A stretch of DNA of 64,000 bases from an uncultured Eubacteriales bacterium (GCA_934432725.1 CAKRZE010000001.1:186001-250000), one strand, 5' to 3'. Shown: positions 41,137 to 50,604, numbered from the stretch's first letter. Notes: generated from the letters alone by a model not told the origin. Made by a program: numbers and translations.

Positions 41137-41176
41137 AAAAGCCCCGCCCCGGAGGCTGCTGCCTGCGGGCTTTTCC
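41137..41176 (+). terminator. Possible terminator after dapF
   Basis: AAAAGCCCCGC (41137-41147) pairs with GCGGGCTTTT (41165-41174) with one bulge; TTTTCC follows. If real, dapL would need its own promoter, which I could not identify. Confidence 0.5.
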
Positions 41177-41363
41177 GACCTTTTCAAGGCAGCATTCCAA
41201 TACAAAGCAGAGGCAGCCGGGATGCGCTCCGTTTTGCAGCGAACGCCTCACAGGCGCATACCTCCTATCTTCCCTCCGCAGAAAATCCGCCATTTGTTCT
41301 CAAAAAGCCGCACCACATTACAGGAAAGGAATACCGCGCCAAAGCAAACGCGCCGGTCATTTT

Positions 41364-42548
41364 ATGAAGATCAGTCTGAATATGCATTACAACGACCTCT
41401 CCAAGCGTTACCTTTTCTCCGAGGTCTCCTGCCGTGTCCGGCAATTTCAAAGCCTGCATCCCCATAAAAAACTTCTGCGTCTCGGAATCGGGGATGTCAC
41501 GCTCCCCTTGACGGCAAGCATTACCTCTGCGATGCAGCTTGCCTGCTGTGAGCAATCGCTGAAAAGCGGATTTCACGGGTACGGTCCGGAAAACGGCTAT
41601 GAGTTTCTCCGTGTTTCCGTTGTCTCCCTCTACCGGGAACGCGGCGTCATTCTTTCCCCCGATGAGATTTTCATCTCCGGCGGAGCCAAGGACGATCTCG
41701 GCAATCTGACCGAGCTTTTCGGCGACAGTCCGGTTTATCTGCCGGATCCTGCTTATCCCGCGTACCGGGACGTCAATCTTCTGCGCGGTGCCGAAATCAT
41801 TGACATGGACGCCGGTGCGGAAAGCGATTTTCTTCCCATGCCGCAGAGCGGCTTCGGAACGGGAATCTATTATCTGTGCTCTCCCTCCAATCCGACAGGA
41901 GCCGTATTTTCGGAAAAGCAGCTGCGCACATGGGTTGACTTTGCAAACCGCACCGGCTCTCTTCTTCTTTTTGATGCTGCGTACCGGGCATTCATTCACT
42001 CCCCCGTGCCGCATTCCGTCTTTGAAATCGCGGGCGCGCGCACCTGTGCGCTTGAGGTCTGCTCCTTCTCCAAAAGCGCCGGCTTTACGGGAACACGGTG
42101 CGGATATACGGTAATTCCGAAGGAGCTCGGGTGCGGCGATATGCTGCTTCACCGGATGTGGCAAAGAAGGCAGGCGGCAAAATCCAACGGTGTCGCTTAC
42201 GTTGTACAGCGGGGAGCCGAAGCCGCGCTCTCTCCGGCAGGAAGAAAGGAATGCCGGGAAAACATTGCCTATTATATGGAAAATGCCAGTCTGATTCATG
42301 CCTTGCTGCAAAAGCACCGCATCCCCCACAGCGGCGGCACCGATTCTCCGTATATCTGGATGCAGTGCCCGGACGGTCTTGCCTCATGGGAGCTTTTCGA
42401 CCTTCTGCTGAACCGGATTCAGGTGATCGGAACACCCGGAGCCGGCTTCGGACGGCGCGGTGAGGGTTACTTTCGTCTCTCTGCCTTCGGAAGCCATGAA
42501 GATACGGTTGAAGCGGTCAGGCGCATGGACACCCTTTTTTCAAAATGA
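41364..42548 (+). CDS. dapL: LL-diaminopimelate aminotransferase
   Basis: A 394-residue PLP-dependent fold-type I aminotransferase of the DapL group. It makes LL-DAP from tetrahydrodipicolinate and glutamate in one step, replacing DapD/C/E. Family blocks: RLGIGDVTLPL, FHGYGPENGYEFLR, ISGGAKDDLGNL, CSPSNPTGAVF, FDAAYRAFIH, and the PLP lysine in CSFSKSAGFTGTRCGY. Its pairing with dapF supports the specific call over a general aminotransferase. The ATG has GAAG-type sequence upstream but no textbook ribosome site. Confidence 0.93.
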   Translation: MKISLNMHYNDLSKRYLFSEVSCRVRQFQSLHPHKKLLRLGIGDVTLPLTASITSAMQLACCEQSLKSGFHGYGPENGYEFLRVSVVSLYRERGVILSPDEIFISGGAKDDLGNLTELFGDSPVYLPDPAYPAYRDVNLLRGAEIIDMDAGAESDFLPMPQSGFGTGIYYLCSPSNPTGAVFSEKQLRTWVDFANRTGSLLLFDAAYRAFIHSPVPHSVFEIAGARTCALEVCSFSKSAGFTGTRCGYTVIPKELGCGDMLLHRMWQRRQAAKSNGVAYVVQRGAEAALSPAGRKECRENIAYYMENASLIHALLQKHRIPHSGGTDSPYIWMQCPDGLASWELFDLLLNRIQVIGTPGAGFGRRGEGYFRLSAFGSHEDTVEAVRRMDTLFSK

Positions 42549-42567
42549 CCCTCATTGCTGCATCGGC

Positions 42568-42592
42568 AAAAAGAAAAAGACTGTCCGCAGTC
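42568..42592 (-). terminator. Terminator at the end of the polysaccharide operon
   Basis: GACTG (42579-42583) pairs with CAGTC (42588-42592) around a four-base loop; TTTTTCTTTTTG follows on minus. It is the first T-rich hairpin after the last operon gene, 545 bases downstream. Confidence 0.65.
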
Positions 42593-42762
42593 AAAATATC
42601 GGACCGCTCCTTGCCCCGCACAAAGTAAGGACAGCCGGAGAACGCTCAAAATTGCTTTTCCGGTCAGACCAGAAGGCACCGCCTGAGCATAACCGTTATT
42701 TCCCCAAAACAAAGTGAATGCAGAACGGCAGCCGGGAGCGACCATGTCACACAAAACTCCGT

Positions 42763-42990
42763 GCCGGTATATCGGAACCCCGCCGTGCGGTTTTTCCGGC
42801 TTTTCGAAGTAAAATAAAAGGAGATGCCCGGATGCATCCCGCCAAAGACCCGTGTAAGCATAACAACCCCCGCTTTCGGAGATAACCGAAGCAAAAGCAT
42901 CCGTACAAGCGCGTCCCACAAAGCCCATGCACGCGTGCCGGAACCCCGCCGTGCGGCTTTTTATGCCGGTTGAAACAAAATAAAAGAGGA
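42763..42990. repeat. Pair of hairpin-bearing direct repeats
   Basis: An exact 18-bp core, CGGAACCCCGCCGTGCGG, occurs at 42773-42790 and 42939-42956. Flanks are also alike: GTGC before, then a T run, CCGG, GAA and AAAATAAAAG about 40 bases later. Each core contains CCGC-CGT-GCGG followed by T, so each copy folds into a terminator-like hairpin on plus. The spacing is 166 bp. Confidence 0.85.
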
Positions 42991-43136
42991 GCACGTGTCC
43001 GAAGACAAGTGCTCCCGTATCTGCGCACAGGGCACACGGCATATTCGGGACTGCATCCGCATTTGGAAAAGCGCCTGCCCGGGTTCCTTGCTTCAGGCAA
43101 GATTGATTCCGGAATGCGGACATGTCCCGGTCCCGC

Positions 43137-44027
43137 CTATTCCTCCGCAGAATCCGGAATCAGCTCTACCACAACAAGCTCCGGCGGGTTATTGACACGC
43201 GGAATGAAGCGGTATCCCGCAAGCCCCGAGGTGATGATCATCTGCATATGCGCTCCCAATCGGTAATATCCCTTGTCATACTCGGGAAACCACTCCTGCA
43301 TCGGAGCATACAAGCCTCCCACAAACGGTATCCGAATCAAGCCGCCGTGCGTATGTCCGCTGAACACAAGATCAACGTCCCAACGCAGAAAGGCTCCGTT
43401 GAAAATAAAGGTATCCGGCATATGCGCAAGGCATATTTTCGGTATATCGGTATGTTCAAAATCTGTAAGAAAGCGATATTCCGGAGACGCCTTGAATTCC
43501 TCCTCCGTTCTGCCAAAAGCAAAGCCGTGCCCCATAGTGCCCCCGATCCGGAGCGGCTGACCGGCTATCGTCACGTCCACATAGCTGTCGTTGACGACTA
43601 CGGCCCCGGCCTCCGCCACCTGCGTAAGGAAGGAAGCATCGGCTTGCATGTATGTAAGCTCATGGTTACCGGGAGCAAAATAGACCGGTGCAATTTCGCA
43701 AAGCGCCTCCACCAGCCGAAGAAGCTTCTGCACGTCCGCCGCATCCGCGGTGCGATCAATCATGTCGCCGACGAGGAAGACCGCATCCGGAGTTTGTTCC
43801 CGGATTTTTGAGATCAGGCGGACGTTATCCCTGCCGAAGGATTTGCCGTGGAGATCGGAAATCAGAACAACACGAAGCGGAGCGAAAATTCCCTCAAGTG
43901 AGACACGGTAGGAGGACGTCCGGATGCAGACGGCATCGAGGAAAACGGAAATTCCCAAAATCAAAACGATACCGGCTGTGAGAACGCAGAGAACATGTTT
44001 AACCCTTGTTTTGCGCAAGATATTCAT
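43137..44027 (-). CDS. Membrane-anchored metallophosphoesterase (YkuE-like)
   Basis: A 296-residue calcineurin-type phosphoesterase. One N-terminal membrane segment (about 10-35) is followed by the metal-site motifs DLHG, GDMID, GNHE, and HTHGG near the end. YkuE-type enzymes are exported to the cell wall and act on lipid or nucleotide phosphates. As last gene of the polysaccharide operon it may recycle lipid-linked phosphate, which is inference. ATG 44027 lies inside the pyruvyltransferase gene (29-bp overlap); an ATG at 44051 is also possible. Ribosome sites are poor, so translation is probably coupled. Confidence 0.87.
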   Translation of the reverse strand: MNILRKTRVKHVLCVLTAGIVLILGISVFLDAVCIRTSSYRVSLEGIFAPLRVVLISDLHGKSFGRDNVRLISKIREQTPDAVFLVGDMIDRTADAADVQKLLRLVEALCEIAPVYFAPGNHELTYMQADASFLTQVAEAGAVVVNDSYVDVTIAGQPLRIGGTMGHGFAFGRTEEEFKASPEYRFLTDFEHTDIPKICLAHMPDTFIFNGAFLRWDVDLVFSGHTHGGLIRIPFVGGLYAPMQEWFPEYDKGYYRLGAHMQMIITSGLAGYRFIPRVNNPPELVVVELIPDSAEE

Positions 44028-45138
44028 TGATACAATTGACGATCCTTTCATAGTACGGAACCGCAAAATCACCCTTGTAGATCCCTGGCATCCCGTATAA
44101 CTCCGGTATGCTTTTTAGCGCTTCCCCCGCATCCTTACAATAACGGATAAAAGGAAACGCTTTCAGCCATCTGTAAGTCTCCCGAACCTTATGATTATAG
44201 TTGCTCAATGCAATACAGGGTGTCCCGGTGATTGCGCAGAAAACCATGCCGTGCAGGCGGTCCGTTACTACAAGAGACGCGCTCTTGAACTGATCAAGCT
44301 TCTTCCGGAATATCTCTTCTCTTCTCTCAAACGGAACGAATGGCTCCCCGGCGTGCATATCCGTATACACGACACCGTCCGTCAGCGAACGGCATTCACG
44401 CTCAATATTCTGTATATCGCTTTCCGAAATGCTTTTTTCCCAATCGGAGCGAAAGCACAGCAATATTCCGCTTCTCTCCTTTTCGGGAAGCATACCGTTC
44501 AGAGACATCACAATATCCGGCGTCAAAAGAATCTCCGTCTTCGGGAAAGCGTCCTTCATATTCCGGTATGATTCCTCTTCCCGTGCAATCAGCAAAAGAT
44601 GCTTATTTTTTTCATAAATCTTCGCCGCATGAGCCTTTTCTCTGCGTCCTCTCTCCGTGTCCGGAAAACACATTGTCTGCGGCATGGATACAATCAGCTG
44701 ATCCTTATATCTTTTGATAATTTCTTCCCGGTGCTTTTCATGAAGAACCGTATTGCCGATGCTTCCGCCGCCGCGGAGAATAATCACATCGCCCGGGCGA
44801 ATCTGCCGTGCTATTTCGCGCTCATAACGGGCATATACCGCTTCATAAATAAAGTGCTTCGGAATATCCGGATAGCATCGGTCGAAAAAGCGTTTTTCGG
44901 CAATCCCGATGGCAATGTCTCCGATATTATCGTGTCCCTGTTCCAGTAAAAACCAGAAATTAACTCCTTGTGCACGTTGTACATTTCGCAGGCAATCTTC
45001 TGCGTCATTCAGACGGTAATTGACCTCATCGGCAAGGCGCTGCCAACGCTTTTCACAATAAGCGGAATACGGAAGGTATACAAGCTTATGCAAAACCTTG
45101 TTTTCCAAGCACAACCGTTTAACGAACTGTTTCAACAT
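43999..45138 (-). CDS. Polysaccharide pyruvyl transferase family protein
   Basis: A 379-residue protein of the PF04230 family (CsaB/WcaK/EpsO type). Visible blocks: EQGHDNIGDIAIGIAEKRFF, GDVIILRGGGSIGN, LTPDIVMSL, and the C-terminal VTDRLHGMVFCAITGTPC. Members add a pyruvyl ketal to sugars of surface polymers, giving negative charge; some annotated members do other transfers. It acts in the cytoplasm on lipid-linked or nucleotide-bound sugars. It overlaps the Wzt gene by 20 bp and the metallophosphoesterase gene by about 29 bp. Confidence 0.88.
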   Translation of the reverse strand: MLKQFVKRLCLENKVLHKLVYLPYSAYCEKRWQRLADEVNYRLNDAEDCLRNVQRAQGVNFWFLLEQGHDNIGDIAIGIAEKRFFDRCYPDIPKHFIYEAVYARYEREIARQIRPGDVIILRGGGSIGNTVLHEKHREEIIKRYKDQLIVSMPQTMCFPDTERGRREKAHAAKIYEKNKHLLLIAREEESYRNMKDAFPKTEILLTPDIVMSLNGMLPEKERSGILLCFRSDWEKSISESDIQNIERECRSLTDGVVYTDMHAGEPFVPFERREEIFRKKLDQFKSASLVVTDRLHGMVFCAITGTPCIALSNYNHKVRETYRWLKAFPFIRYCKDAGEALKSIPELYGMPGIYKGDFAVPYYERIVNCINEYLAQNKG

Positions 45139-46399
45139 TTTCTATCACCAGATCGGGCAGCTGCAAATATCCCCAATATGTTTTGTTCCACGCCAGTCTT
45201 GTTCCGCTTTCACTTTGCTGTATCAGAAATGACGCTGCGTCCACAATCACATCCAGATGCTGTTCCGCACCGTATTCATTTATCAGATATATTGCCGGCT
45301 TCAGTTTATATTTTCCGGGCGCAAGACCGATCAGGGGCATTCTGACACAAATGCTTTTCCCGTTGACCGTAAACGGCACAACTGTCGTTGCCATGGCAAC
45401 CGGTGTATCATCGGCTGCATTCAGAACAATCCGCAGCATCAGATCACTGCGCTTCTGAAAGGAATCCATCTGAATGGTAATCCGCATCTCATCCCCGGAA
45501 GAGTACGCGGCATTGGGTTTATCAAACCTTAGCTCCGTCATTTTCACAACGGGATTGTGCGGAACACCCGTGTGCTTCTTGCTTCTGAGATCAACCGTCT
45601 GCCGCAGCTCCTGAACCGCCGTCTGGGCATAGATGTCTATCGCTTTTTCCACATCTCCGTCAAAAATGAGACTCCCGTGGTCAAGCACAAGGCACCTTGT
45701 GCAGAGCTGCCGGATTGTATTCATATTATGGCTGACATACAAAACCGTCCTGCCCTCCGCGCCTGCCGCATCGCCCATTTTGCCGAGGCACTTCTGCTGG
45801 AATTTCATGTCTCCGACCGCCAGCACCTCGTCCATGACCATGATCTCACTGTCAAGGTGCGCCGCAACGGCAAACGCAAGCTTGACGTACATGCCGGAGG
45901 AATAGCGCTTAACCGGCGTATCGATAAATTTCTCCATCTCCGCAAACTCCACAATCTGATCGAATTTGCGGTCAATTTCCGCTTTTGTCATTCCGAGAAT
46001 CGCGCCGTTCATATAGACATTCTCCCGCCCGGTCAGCTCCGGGTGAAAGCCCGTGCCCACCTCCAGCATGGAGGCAATGCGCCCGTTATAGGAAATGGTT
46101 CCCTTTGTTGGAGCGGTCACGCGGGACAGAAGCTTCAGAAGCGTGGATTTTCCGGCGCCGTTGTGTCCGATGATGCCGAGCGCCTCCCCCTTTTTCACGG
46201 AAAAGGACACGTCCTTCAAGGCCTGAAAGCGTTCTCCGCGGCGCTTCTCCCCGCTGCTGCCGATCTGGCTGTTCGGATCCTCTCTGCCGCGGACCGAAGC
46301 CCACCAGCTCTGCAAATCGCCGCGCAGTGTTCCGCCTCCGATTGCACCCAGCCGATATTCCTTGGAGACGTGATCGATTTTGATTGCAAGTTCGTCCAT
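45119..46399 (-). CDS. Polysaccharide ABC exporter ATP-binding protein (Wzt/TagH type)
   Basis: A 426-residue ATPase with Walker A GHNGAGKST, signature SSGMYVKLAFA, and Walker B VMDEVLAVGD followed by the switch histidine. The C-terminal 160 residues form a beta-sandwich like the glycan-binding domain of Wzt, which reads the polymer end before export. It partners the Wzm-like permease ten bases upstream. ATG 46399 (MDELAIKI) has GAGGG upstream; the frame to 46477 overlaps the permease gene and is not conserved-looking. TagH of teichoic-acid export is the closest Gram-positive analogue. Confidence 0.93.
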   Translation of the reverse strand: MDELAIKIDHVSKEYRLGAIGGGTLRGDLQSWWASVRGREDPNSQIGSSGEKRRGERFQALKDVSFSVKKGEALGIIGHNGAGKSTLLKLLSRVTAPTKGTISYNGRIASMLEVGTGFHPELTGRENVYMNGAILGMTKAEIDRKFDQIVEFAEMEKFIDTPVKRYSSGMYVKLAFAVAAHLDSEIMVMDEVLAVGDMKFQQKCLGKMGDAAGAEGRTVLYVSHNMNTIRQLCTRCLVLDHGSLIFDGDVEKAIDIYAQTAVQELRQTVDLRSKKHTGVPHNPVVKMTELRFDKPNAAYSSGDEMRITIQMDSFQKRSDLMLRIVLNAADDTPVAMATTVVPFTVNGKSICVRMPLIGLAPGKYKLKPAIYLINEYGAEQHLDVIVDAASFLIQQSESGTRLAWNKTYWGYLQLPDLVIENVETVR

Positions 46400-46409
46400 C
46401 TTTTTTCCC

Positions 46410-47270
46410 TCAGACCGTATCCATAAAGTTCTTTTCCACCCGGCTGAACAGCACCACGCCGATAAACAGGAGTACAAACGTGGTCCCCCATCCGATCAGG
46501 TAATAGTTCCATTCTACAGCACCCGTCCCCAGATAAGCATATCGGAACAGGTTGACAATGGGTGAGATCGGGTTGCACATATACAGCGCATGCCATCTGC
46601 CGCCCGGAGCAAAGACAGAAAAGCGGAACATATCGTAAGCGATAGGCGAGCCGTACATCCAAAGCTGTACCCCAAAGCCCACAAGCATGGCAAGATCCCG
46701 GTATTTTGTGGTCAGTGCCGAAATAATGATGCCGCAGCCGAGGCTGAGCATGGCAAGCTGAAGTACAATCAGCGGTGTCATCAGCATCCAAAGATTCGGA
46801 TGAACCCCCTGCCCCGTCACAGCATAATAAACCAAAAAGATCACAAGGAAGCAATATTGAATCGCAAGACCGATCAGCTCCGAAAATACCGTAGAGATCG
46901 GCATGACAAGACGGGGGAAATAAACCTTTCCCATCGTCGCACTGTTGGCAACAAAGGTATTCGCCGTCTGCGTCAGGCAGTTTGAAAAATATGTCCACAG
47001 AATCGTTCCGGCAAGATAAAAAACAAACGGCGGAACCCCATCAGGGGCAAGTCCGGCAATGTTGCCGAACACAAGCGTAAAAACCACGGTTGTCAGAAGC
47101 GGCTGAATAATCGCCCATGCAGGTCCTAAGATCGTCTGCTTGTATTTGGACACAAAGTTTCGCTTGACGAAGAGAAAAATCAGGTCACGGTAAGCAAAGA
47201 CCTCGCCAAGATGCAGATCAAACCAGCCGGTCTTGGGCTTGATCACCGTGGTAAAATGTTGTTCTTCCAT
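46410..47270 (-). CDS. Polysaccharide ABC exporter permease (Wzm/TagG type)
   Basis: A 286-residue ABC-2 type permease with six membrane helices. The N-terminal amphipathic part carries the family pattern YRDLIFLFVKRNFVSKYKQ and LGPAWAIIQPLLTTVVF. With the Wzt-like ATPase it exports a finished lipid-linked glycan across the membrane. The gene pair is in the usual permease-ATPase order with a ten-base gap. The ATG has AAGGAG upstream. Confidence 0.94.
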   Translation of the reverse strand: MEEQHFTTVIKPKTGWFDLHLGEVFAYRDLIFLFVKRNFVSKYKQTILGPAWAIIQPLLTTVVFTLVFGNIAGLAPDGVPPFVFYLAGTILWTYFSNCLTQTANTFVANSATMGKVYFPRLVMPISTVFSELIGLAIQYCFLVIFLVYYAVTGQGVHPNLWMLMTPLIVLQLAMLSLGCGIIISALTTKYRDLAMLVGFGVQLWMYGSPIAYDMFRFSVFAPGGRWHALYMCNPISPIVNLFRYAYLGTGAVEWNYYLIGWGTTFVLLFIGVVLFSRVEKNFMDTV

Positions 47271-47284
47271 CGGAGCTCCTTTAT

Positions 47285-48457
47285 TTACAGCAATTCATAC
47301 AGTTTTTTCAGAATCACGGCATTATCCGCTTCAAAGCTGTGACGCGCCAGCTCATCGCGATATCTTTGCAGAATTTGAGGGAAATTTCGCAAACGCTTCA
47401 CGGAATCCGCGACAGACGCTGCATCTGTTTCGCAAAGCATCCCGTTCCTCCCGTTTTCTATCTGCTCTTCGGCTGCGCTTTTCGTCGCCAGAATGGGCAC
47501 TCCCAGCAGCCGAGCCTCCAGCACCGTAACGCTGTGCCCCTCAAACCGGCTGGACTGTACATACAGATCAGCCTGCCGGATATACGGATAGGGGTTCGAC
47601 TGCATGCCGAGAAGCGTCATATGCTTTTCCATGCCGCGCTGGCGGATCCGCTCCCGCAACGCTGCTTCCTCCGGTCCGCCGCCGACAATCCACCAGTGAA
47701 TATCGGCAATGCCGTCCCCGACCAGCATGGCGCAGGCATCTACAGCAATGTCCATACCTTTTTCGGGTGAAAGCCGTCCGCAGGAAACAATGTGAAAGCC
47801 ACCCTTCGGAAAAACCGTTCCCGGAACCTCAAGACTTTTTTTGCGCACGCCGTCCGCATCGATCAGGTTATTGACCGCGAGAATCTTATCCGCATATTGC
47901 GGGCGGAACTGTCGAAGCCTCTCCGCAAGCGACTCCGACACGGCGATGACTTTCTCCGCTTTTCTGTAACCGTATCCGTCGTGATACTCCTTACGCATTG
48001 CGCCGTGATGATAAAACATCAGAAACCGGTCTGCGGAAACCGCGCGGACTGCGGTCTCGGCTGCGCGGTCACTGTAAATCACAGCTGTATCAAAATGCTC
48101 GGAGGCAAGCTGCTTTTTGATATAAGCGGCATAGCGCCTCGCTTCGGGCGCCCGCAGGGTCAGACACAAAATGCGCCAGATAAGCCGGCGAAGACCGGAG
48201 GCATTCTGCGGCTCCTCCATCAGGTTATATATCCGCTTGCAGGGATACGGCGCGGAAAAGGTCACGGGATGCTGCCTGTCGGAGACGATCAGACGGCACC
48301 TCGACGGAATGCGCGGCGCCAGCTCCCTGCTGTCTCGCAGGATCAGACAGGTCACATCATAGCGGTCGTAATCCAACCTGTTCAAAAGATTCACCAGCGC
48401 CGTTTCGATCCCGCCGATCCAAAGCGCTTCCGTGATAAAAATAAGCTTTTTTTTCAT
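47285..48457 (-). CDS. Glycosyltransferase family 4
   Basis: A 390-residue GT-B transferase. The acceptor lobe begins LIFITEALWIGGIETALVNLL; the donor-binding lobe has VSCGRLSPEKGMDIAV and the E-x7-E motif in SSRFEGHSVTVLEARLLG, typical of GT4. It transfers a sugar from a nucleotide donor to the growing lipid-linked repeat unit; donor unknown. It overlaps the Stealth gene by four bases. Confidence 0.92.
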   Translation of the reverse strand: MKKKLIFITEALWIGGIETALVNLLNRLDYDRYDVTCLILRDSRELAPRIPSRCRLIVSDRQHPVTFSAPYPCKRIYNLMEEPQNASGLRRLIWRILCLTLRAPEARRYAAYIKKQLASEHFDTAVIYSDRAAETAVRAVSADRFLMFYHHGAMRKEYHDGYGYRKAEKVIAVSESLAERLRQFRPQYADKILAVNNLIDADGVRKKSLEVPGTVFPKGGFHIVSCGRLSPEKGMDIAVDACAMLVGDGIADIHWWIVGGGPEEAALRERIRQRGMEKHMTLLGMQSNPYPYIRQADLYVQSSRFEGHSVTVLEARLLGVPILATKSAAEEQIENGRNGMLCETDAASVADSVKRLRNFPQILQRYRDELARHSFEADNAVILKKLYELL

Positions 48458-49455
48458 TTTTCAAATCCGCTCTTTTCGGGCAGAAACTCCTTAAAGGCAC
48501 CGCGCAGCCTTTCGCGGAGCTTCTCAAAATTCACGCTCCGCTCGGGATCATTGATGCACAGCATATCGTGGCTCTGCTCCCGTATGATGCGGCACAGCCC
48601 GTCCACCGTGCTTTCATCGGCACAGGACACGTAATTGTCCGTATTGAAGGGAGCAAACTGTCCGCTTGCCACCTGCCACCAGAGACACACCCATTGGTTC
48701 ACATCATCGGCACTGCGGAAACGGTGAGCCGTTGTATGCGCCAAAAGCTCCGGCTCCGCGCGCCAGACCGCTTCAAATGTACTCTTGGTGTAAGCCGCAG
48801 GTGCGTGCAGGTTTTTAAAACCGGTAAAATAATCGGGAAACAGCCGTTCAACCAGCCTTGTACGAAGGTTGTCCTGCCAGCGGTACGCACGGTTGACATA
48901 TTTCCTGCCGTGTTTTTTTACCTGCTCGCGCTTGCAGAAATGCGCATTGATCACGCCCATATCATTCACCGCCGCATGCTGCCAGATGCCGATCTCTCCC
49001 ACAAGCTCTATGGGGTGCTCCCCTCCGTAGGTACAGGGCAGACCATTCCTAAAAAAAGAGGTCGGAGGCGCGGGACGGAGCAGAAACGTGTCGTCATTAA
49101 AGTAAACAAAATGCTCCGCCAGCCCCGGAATGCGGTGCAGATTCATCTCAATGGCGTGAGAACTGAAGGTGGGAAGCACCTCTGCCGGAAGAAACTCCGT
49201 GTGCTTCACATGATGAAGCTTCGGATGCTCCGTATTCAGAAACGAAGGAATATGTCCGCAGGTGACAAAATGAATCTTTCTCACCCACGGCGCAAAGTTC
49301 TCCACTGCGCGGAACCAGTACGGCATCAGCCCCCAATCCCGGAAGCGGTTGACGGAATTGCCGTCGTTTATCGTTTTGCTCTGGTATTTTGCCTTTTCCG
49401 CCTGCCAGACGGGATCGTTTCCGTCCACCCACAGAACGACGAAATCAATGTCCAT
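48454..49455 (-). CDS. Stealth family sugar-phosphate transferase
   Basis: A 333-residue Stealth protein. The conserved regions are clear: CR1 IDFVVLWVDGNDPVWQ, CR2 FRDWGLMPYWFRAVENFAPW with IHFVTCGH and HFVYFNDDTFL, CR3 near the AYRWQDNLRT block, and CR4 near the C-terminus. Stealth enzymes transfer a hexose-1-phosphate to make phosphodiester-linked capsules, related to GlcNAc-phosphotransferase. Its presence says that the polymer likely contains phosphodiester-linked sugars. Length and neighbours (GT4, acyltransferase) fit. Confidence 0.93.
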   Translation of the reverse strand: MDIDFVVLWVDGNDPVWQAEKAKYQSKTINDGNSVNRFRDWGLMPYWFRAVENFAPWVRKIHFVTCGHIPSFLNTEHPKLHHVKHTEFLPAEVLPTFSSHAIEMNLHRIPGLAEHFVYFNDDTFLLRPAPPTSFFRNGLPCTYGGEHPIELVGEIGIWQHAAVNDMGVINAHFCKREQVKKHGRKYVNRAYRWQDNLRTRLVERLFPDYFTGFKNLHAPAAYTKSTFEAVWRAEPELLAHTTAHRFRSADDVNQWVCLWWQVASGQFAPFNTDNYVSCADESTVDGLCRIIREQSHDMLCINDPERSVNFEKLRERLRGAFKEFLPEKSGFEK

Positions 49456-49464
49456 ATGTACTCC

Positions 49465-50511
49465 TCAGGTGATTTTCTTGCCCACAACCGGGAGCTTGCG
49501 GATCAGCCATGTCAGAAGAAGGCTGATCAAATATACAATAATCGTTAGCATCGGAACCATCACCAATGGTGACGCGCTAATAACGGTAATATTGGAAAGG
49601 TTCAGCATCTCAATGATCAGCGCGTGAACCAAATAAACTCCAAAGCCATGGATCGTTAAAAATTCCCATATTTTTTTTGCCAATGGGGAAAAGGAAAGCC
49701 GGGAGACCCTTTTAACAAAGAATGTGAATATTGCCGCAGATTCAACTATTACATTTGGCATTAAGTATTTTGAGAACCACTCAGTATAAACGCCATTAAG
49801 CCGAGACTGCCACGTCGTAGCAAAACAGGAAAAAAACACACAAAGAATGCCGAGCACATACAGTATTCTCTCCAGCTTATCGGATACTTTATAGGTCACA
49901 AGATAGTAACCAAGCATATAATACCCAGTAAAACCCAATGTAAAGTGAAATGTCGCCTTATTAAATATCTCTGCTATTACAGCGCCAATATAGGGAAGGC
50001 TGATTCCATAGTTTGCAACAAACTCCATAAGGATAAAGAGAAGTAAAAAATACTGAAGCAGCACCTTGTTACTAGTGAATTGTTTCAAAAATGGAACTAC
50101 CATATAGATCCCTACAAGCATAAATAAATACCAAAACGGATATGGACCAACTAAGAATTGCGATATAATGCCTTTCCAGTTTAAGTTGTTGTGTCCGGTA
50201 TAATAGTACCAAACTTGAAAAATCGCAGACCAAATACAAAAACAGATCACAATATGCTTAATATATTTTTTATACATAAGCTTAATGGAAACATCTCTTT
50301 TAGGGTCCAGGAACAAGCATCCTGATATCATAACAAATACAGGAACATCCCATGTTACTGCTGCCCTCAAACAGTTTAAAACGCTCCAATTGAAGCTATA
50401 TATATCTATACTTTTAACGGGCCCTCCGCATAAGTGCGTCATAATGACGGCAAGCGTAGAAATAAACCGCAATATGTCAAGCTCTGTCTCTCGTTTTTTC
50501 TGCTCCGTCAT
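49465..50511 (-). CDS. Membrane acyltransferase family 3 (O-acetyltransferase), AT-rich gene
   Basis: A 348-residue acyltransferase-3 protein with about ten membrane helices. The catalytic histidine is likely in the N-terminal block LDILRFISTLAVIMTHL, with DVPVFVMISGCLF after it. These enzymes O-acylate sugars of surface polymers on the membrane. The gene is visibly more AT-rich than its neighbours, with many AAA, TTT, ATA codons, which suggests recent acquisition. It ends ten bases before the Stealth start. Confidence 0.88.
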   Translation of the reverse strand: MTEQKKRETELDILRFISTLAVIMTHLCGGPVKSIDIYSFNWSVLNCLRAAVTWDVPVFVMISGCLFLDPKRDVSIKLMYKKYIKHIVICFCIWSAIFQVWYYYTGHNNLNWKGIISQFLVGPYPFWYLFMLVGIYMVVPFLKQFTSNKVLLQYFLLLFILMEFVANYGISLPYIGAVIAEIFNKATFHFTLGFTGYYMLGYYLVTYKVSDKLERILYVLGILCVFFSCFATTWQSRLNGVYTEWFSKYLMPNVIVESAAIFTFFVKRVSRLSFSPLAKKIWEFLTIHGFGVYLVHALIIEMLNLSNITVISASPLVMVPMLTIIVYLISLLLTWLIRKLPVVGKKIT

Positions 50512-50604
50512 AGATCCTCCCTTTGATTTCCGTATTTTTTTACAATCGTGTTGGATATTGCTGTGCAGACGGGCTATCCGGCTCCGCAGCCGAGGTCGGA
50601 TTTC

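Larger units (their letters stand above)
42549..43136. other. 3-prime untranslated region of the polysaccharide operon
   Basis: About 590 bp without a real gene. It holds a paired repeat (42763-42825 and 42935-42990) and a minus-strand terminator at 42574-42592. Confidence 0.5.

Noticed and set aside
42467..43123. Minus-strand frames in the repeat region after dapL, which give a repeated HGGVP-like peptide
   Set aside because: The repeated peptide results from the DNA repeat; no ribosome site, no signal peptide and very odd composition.
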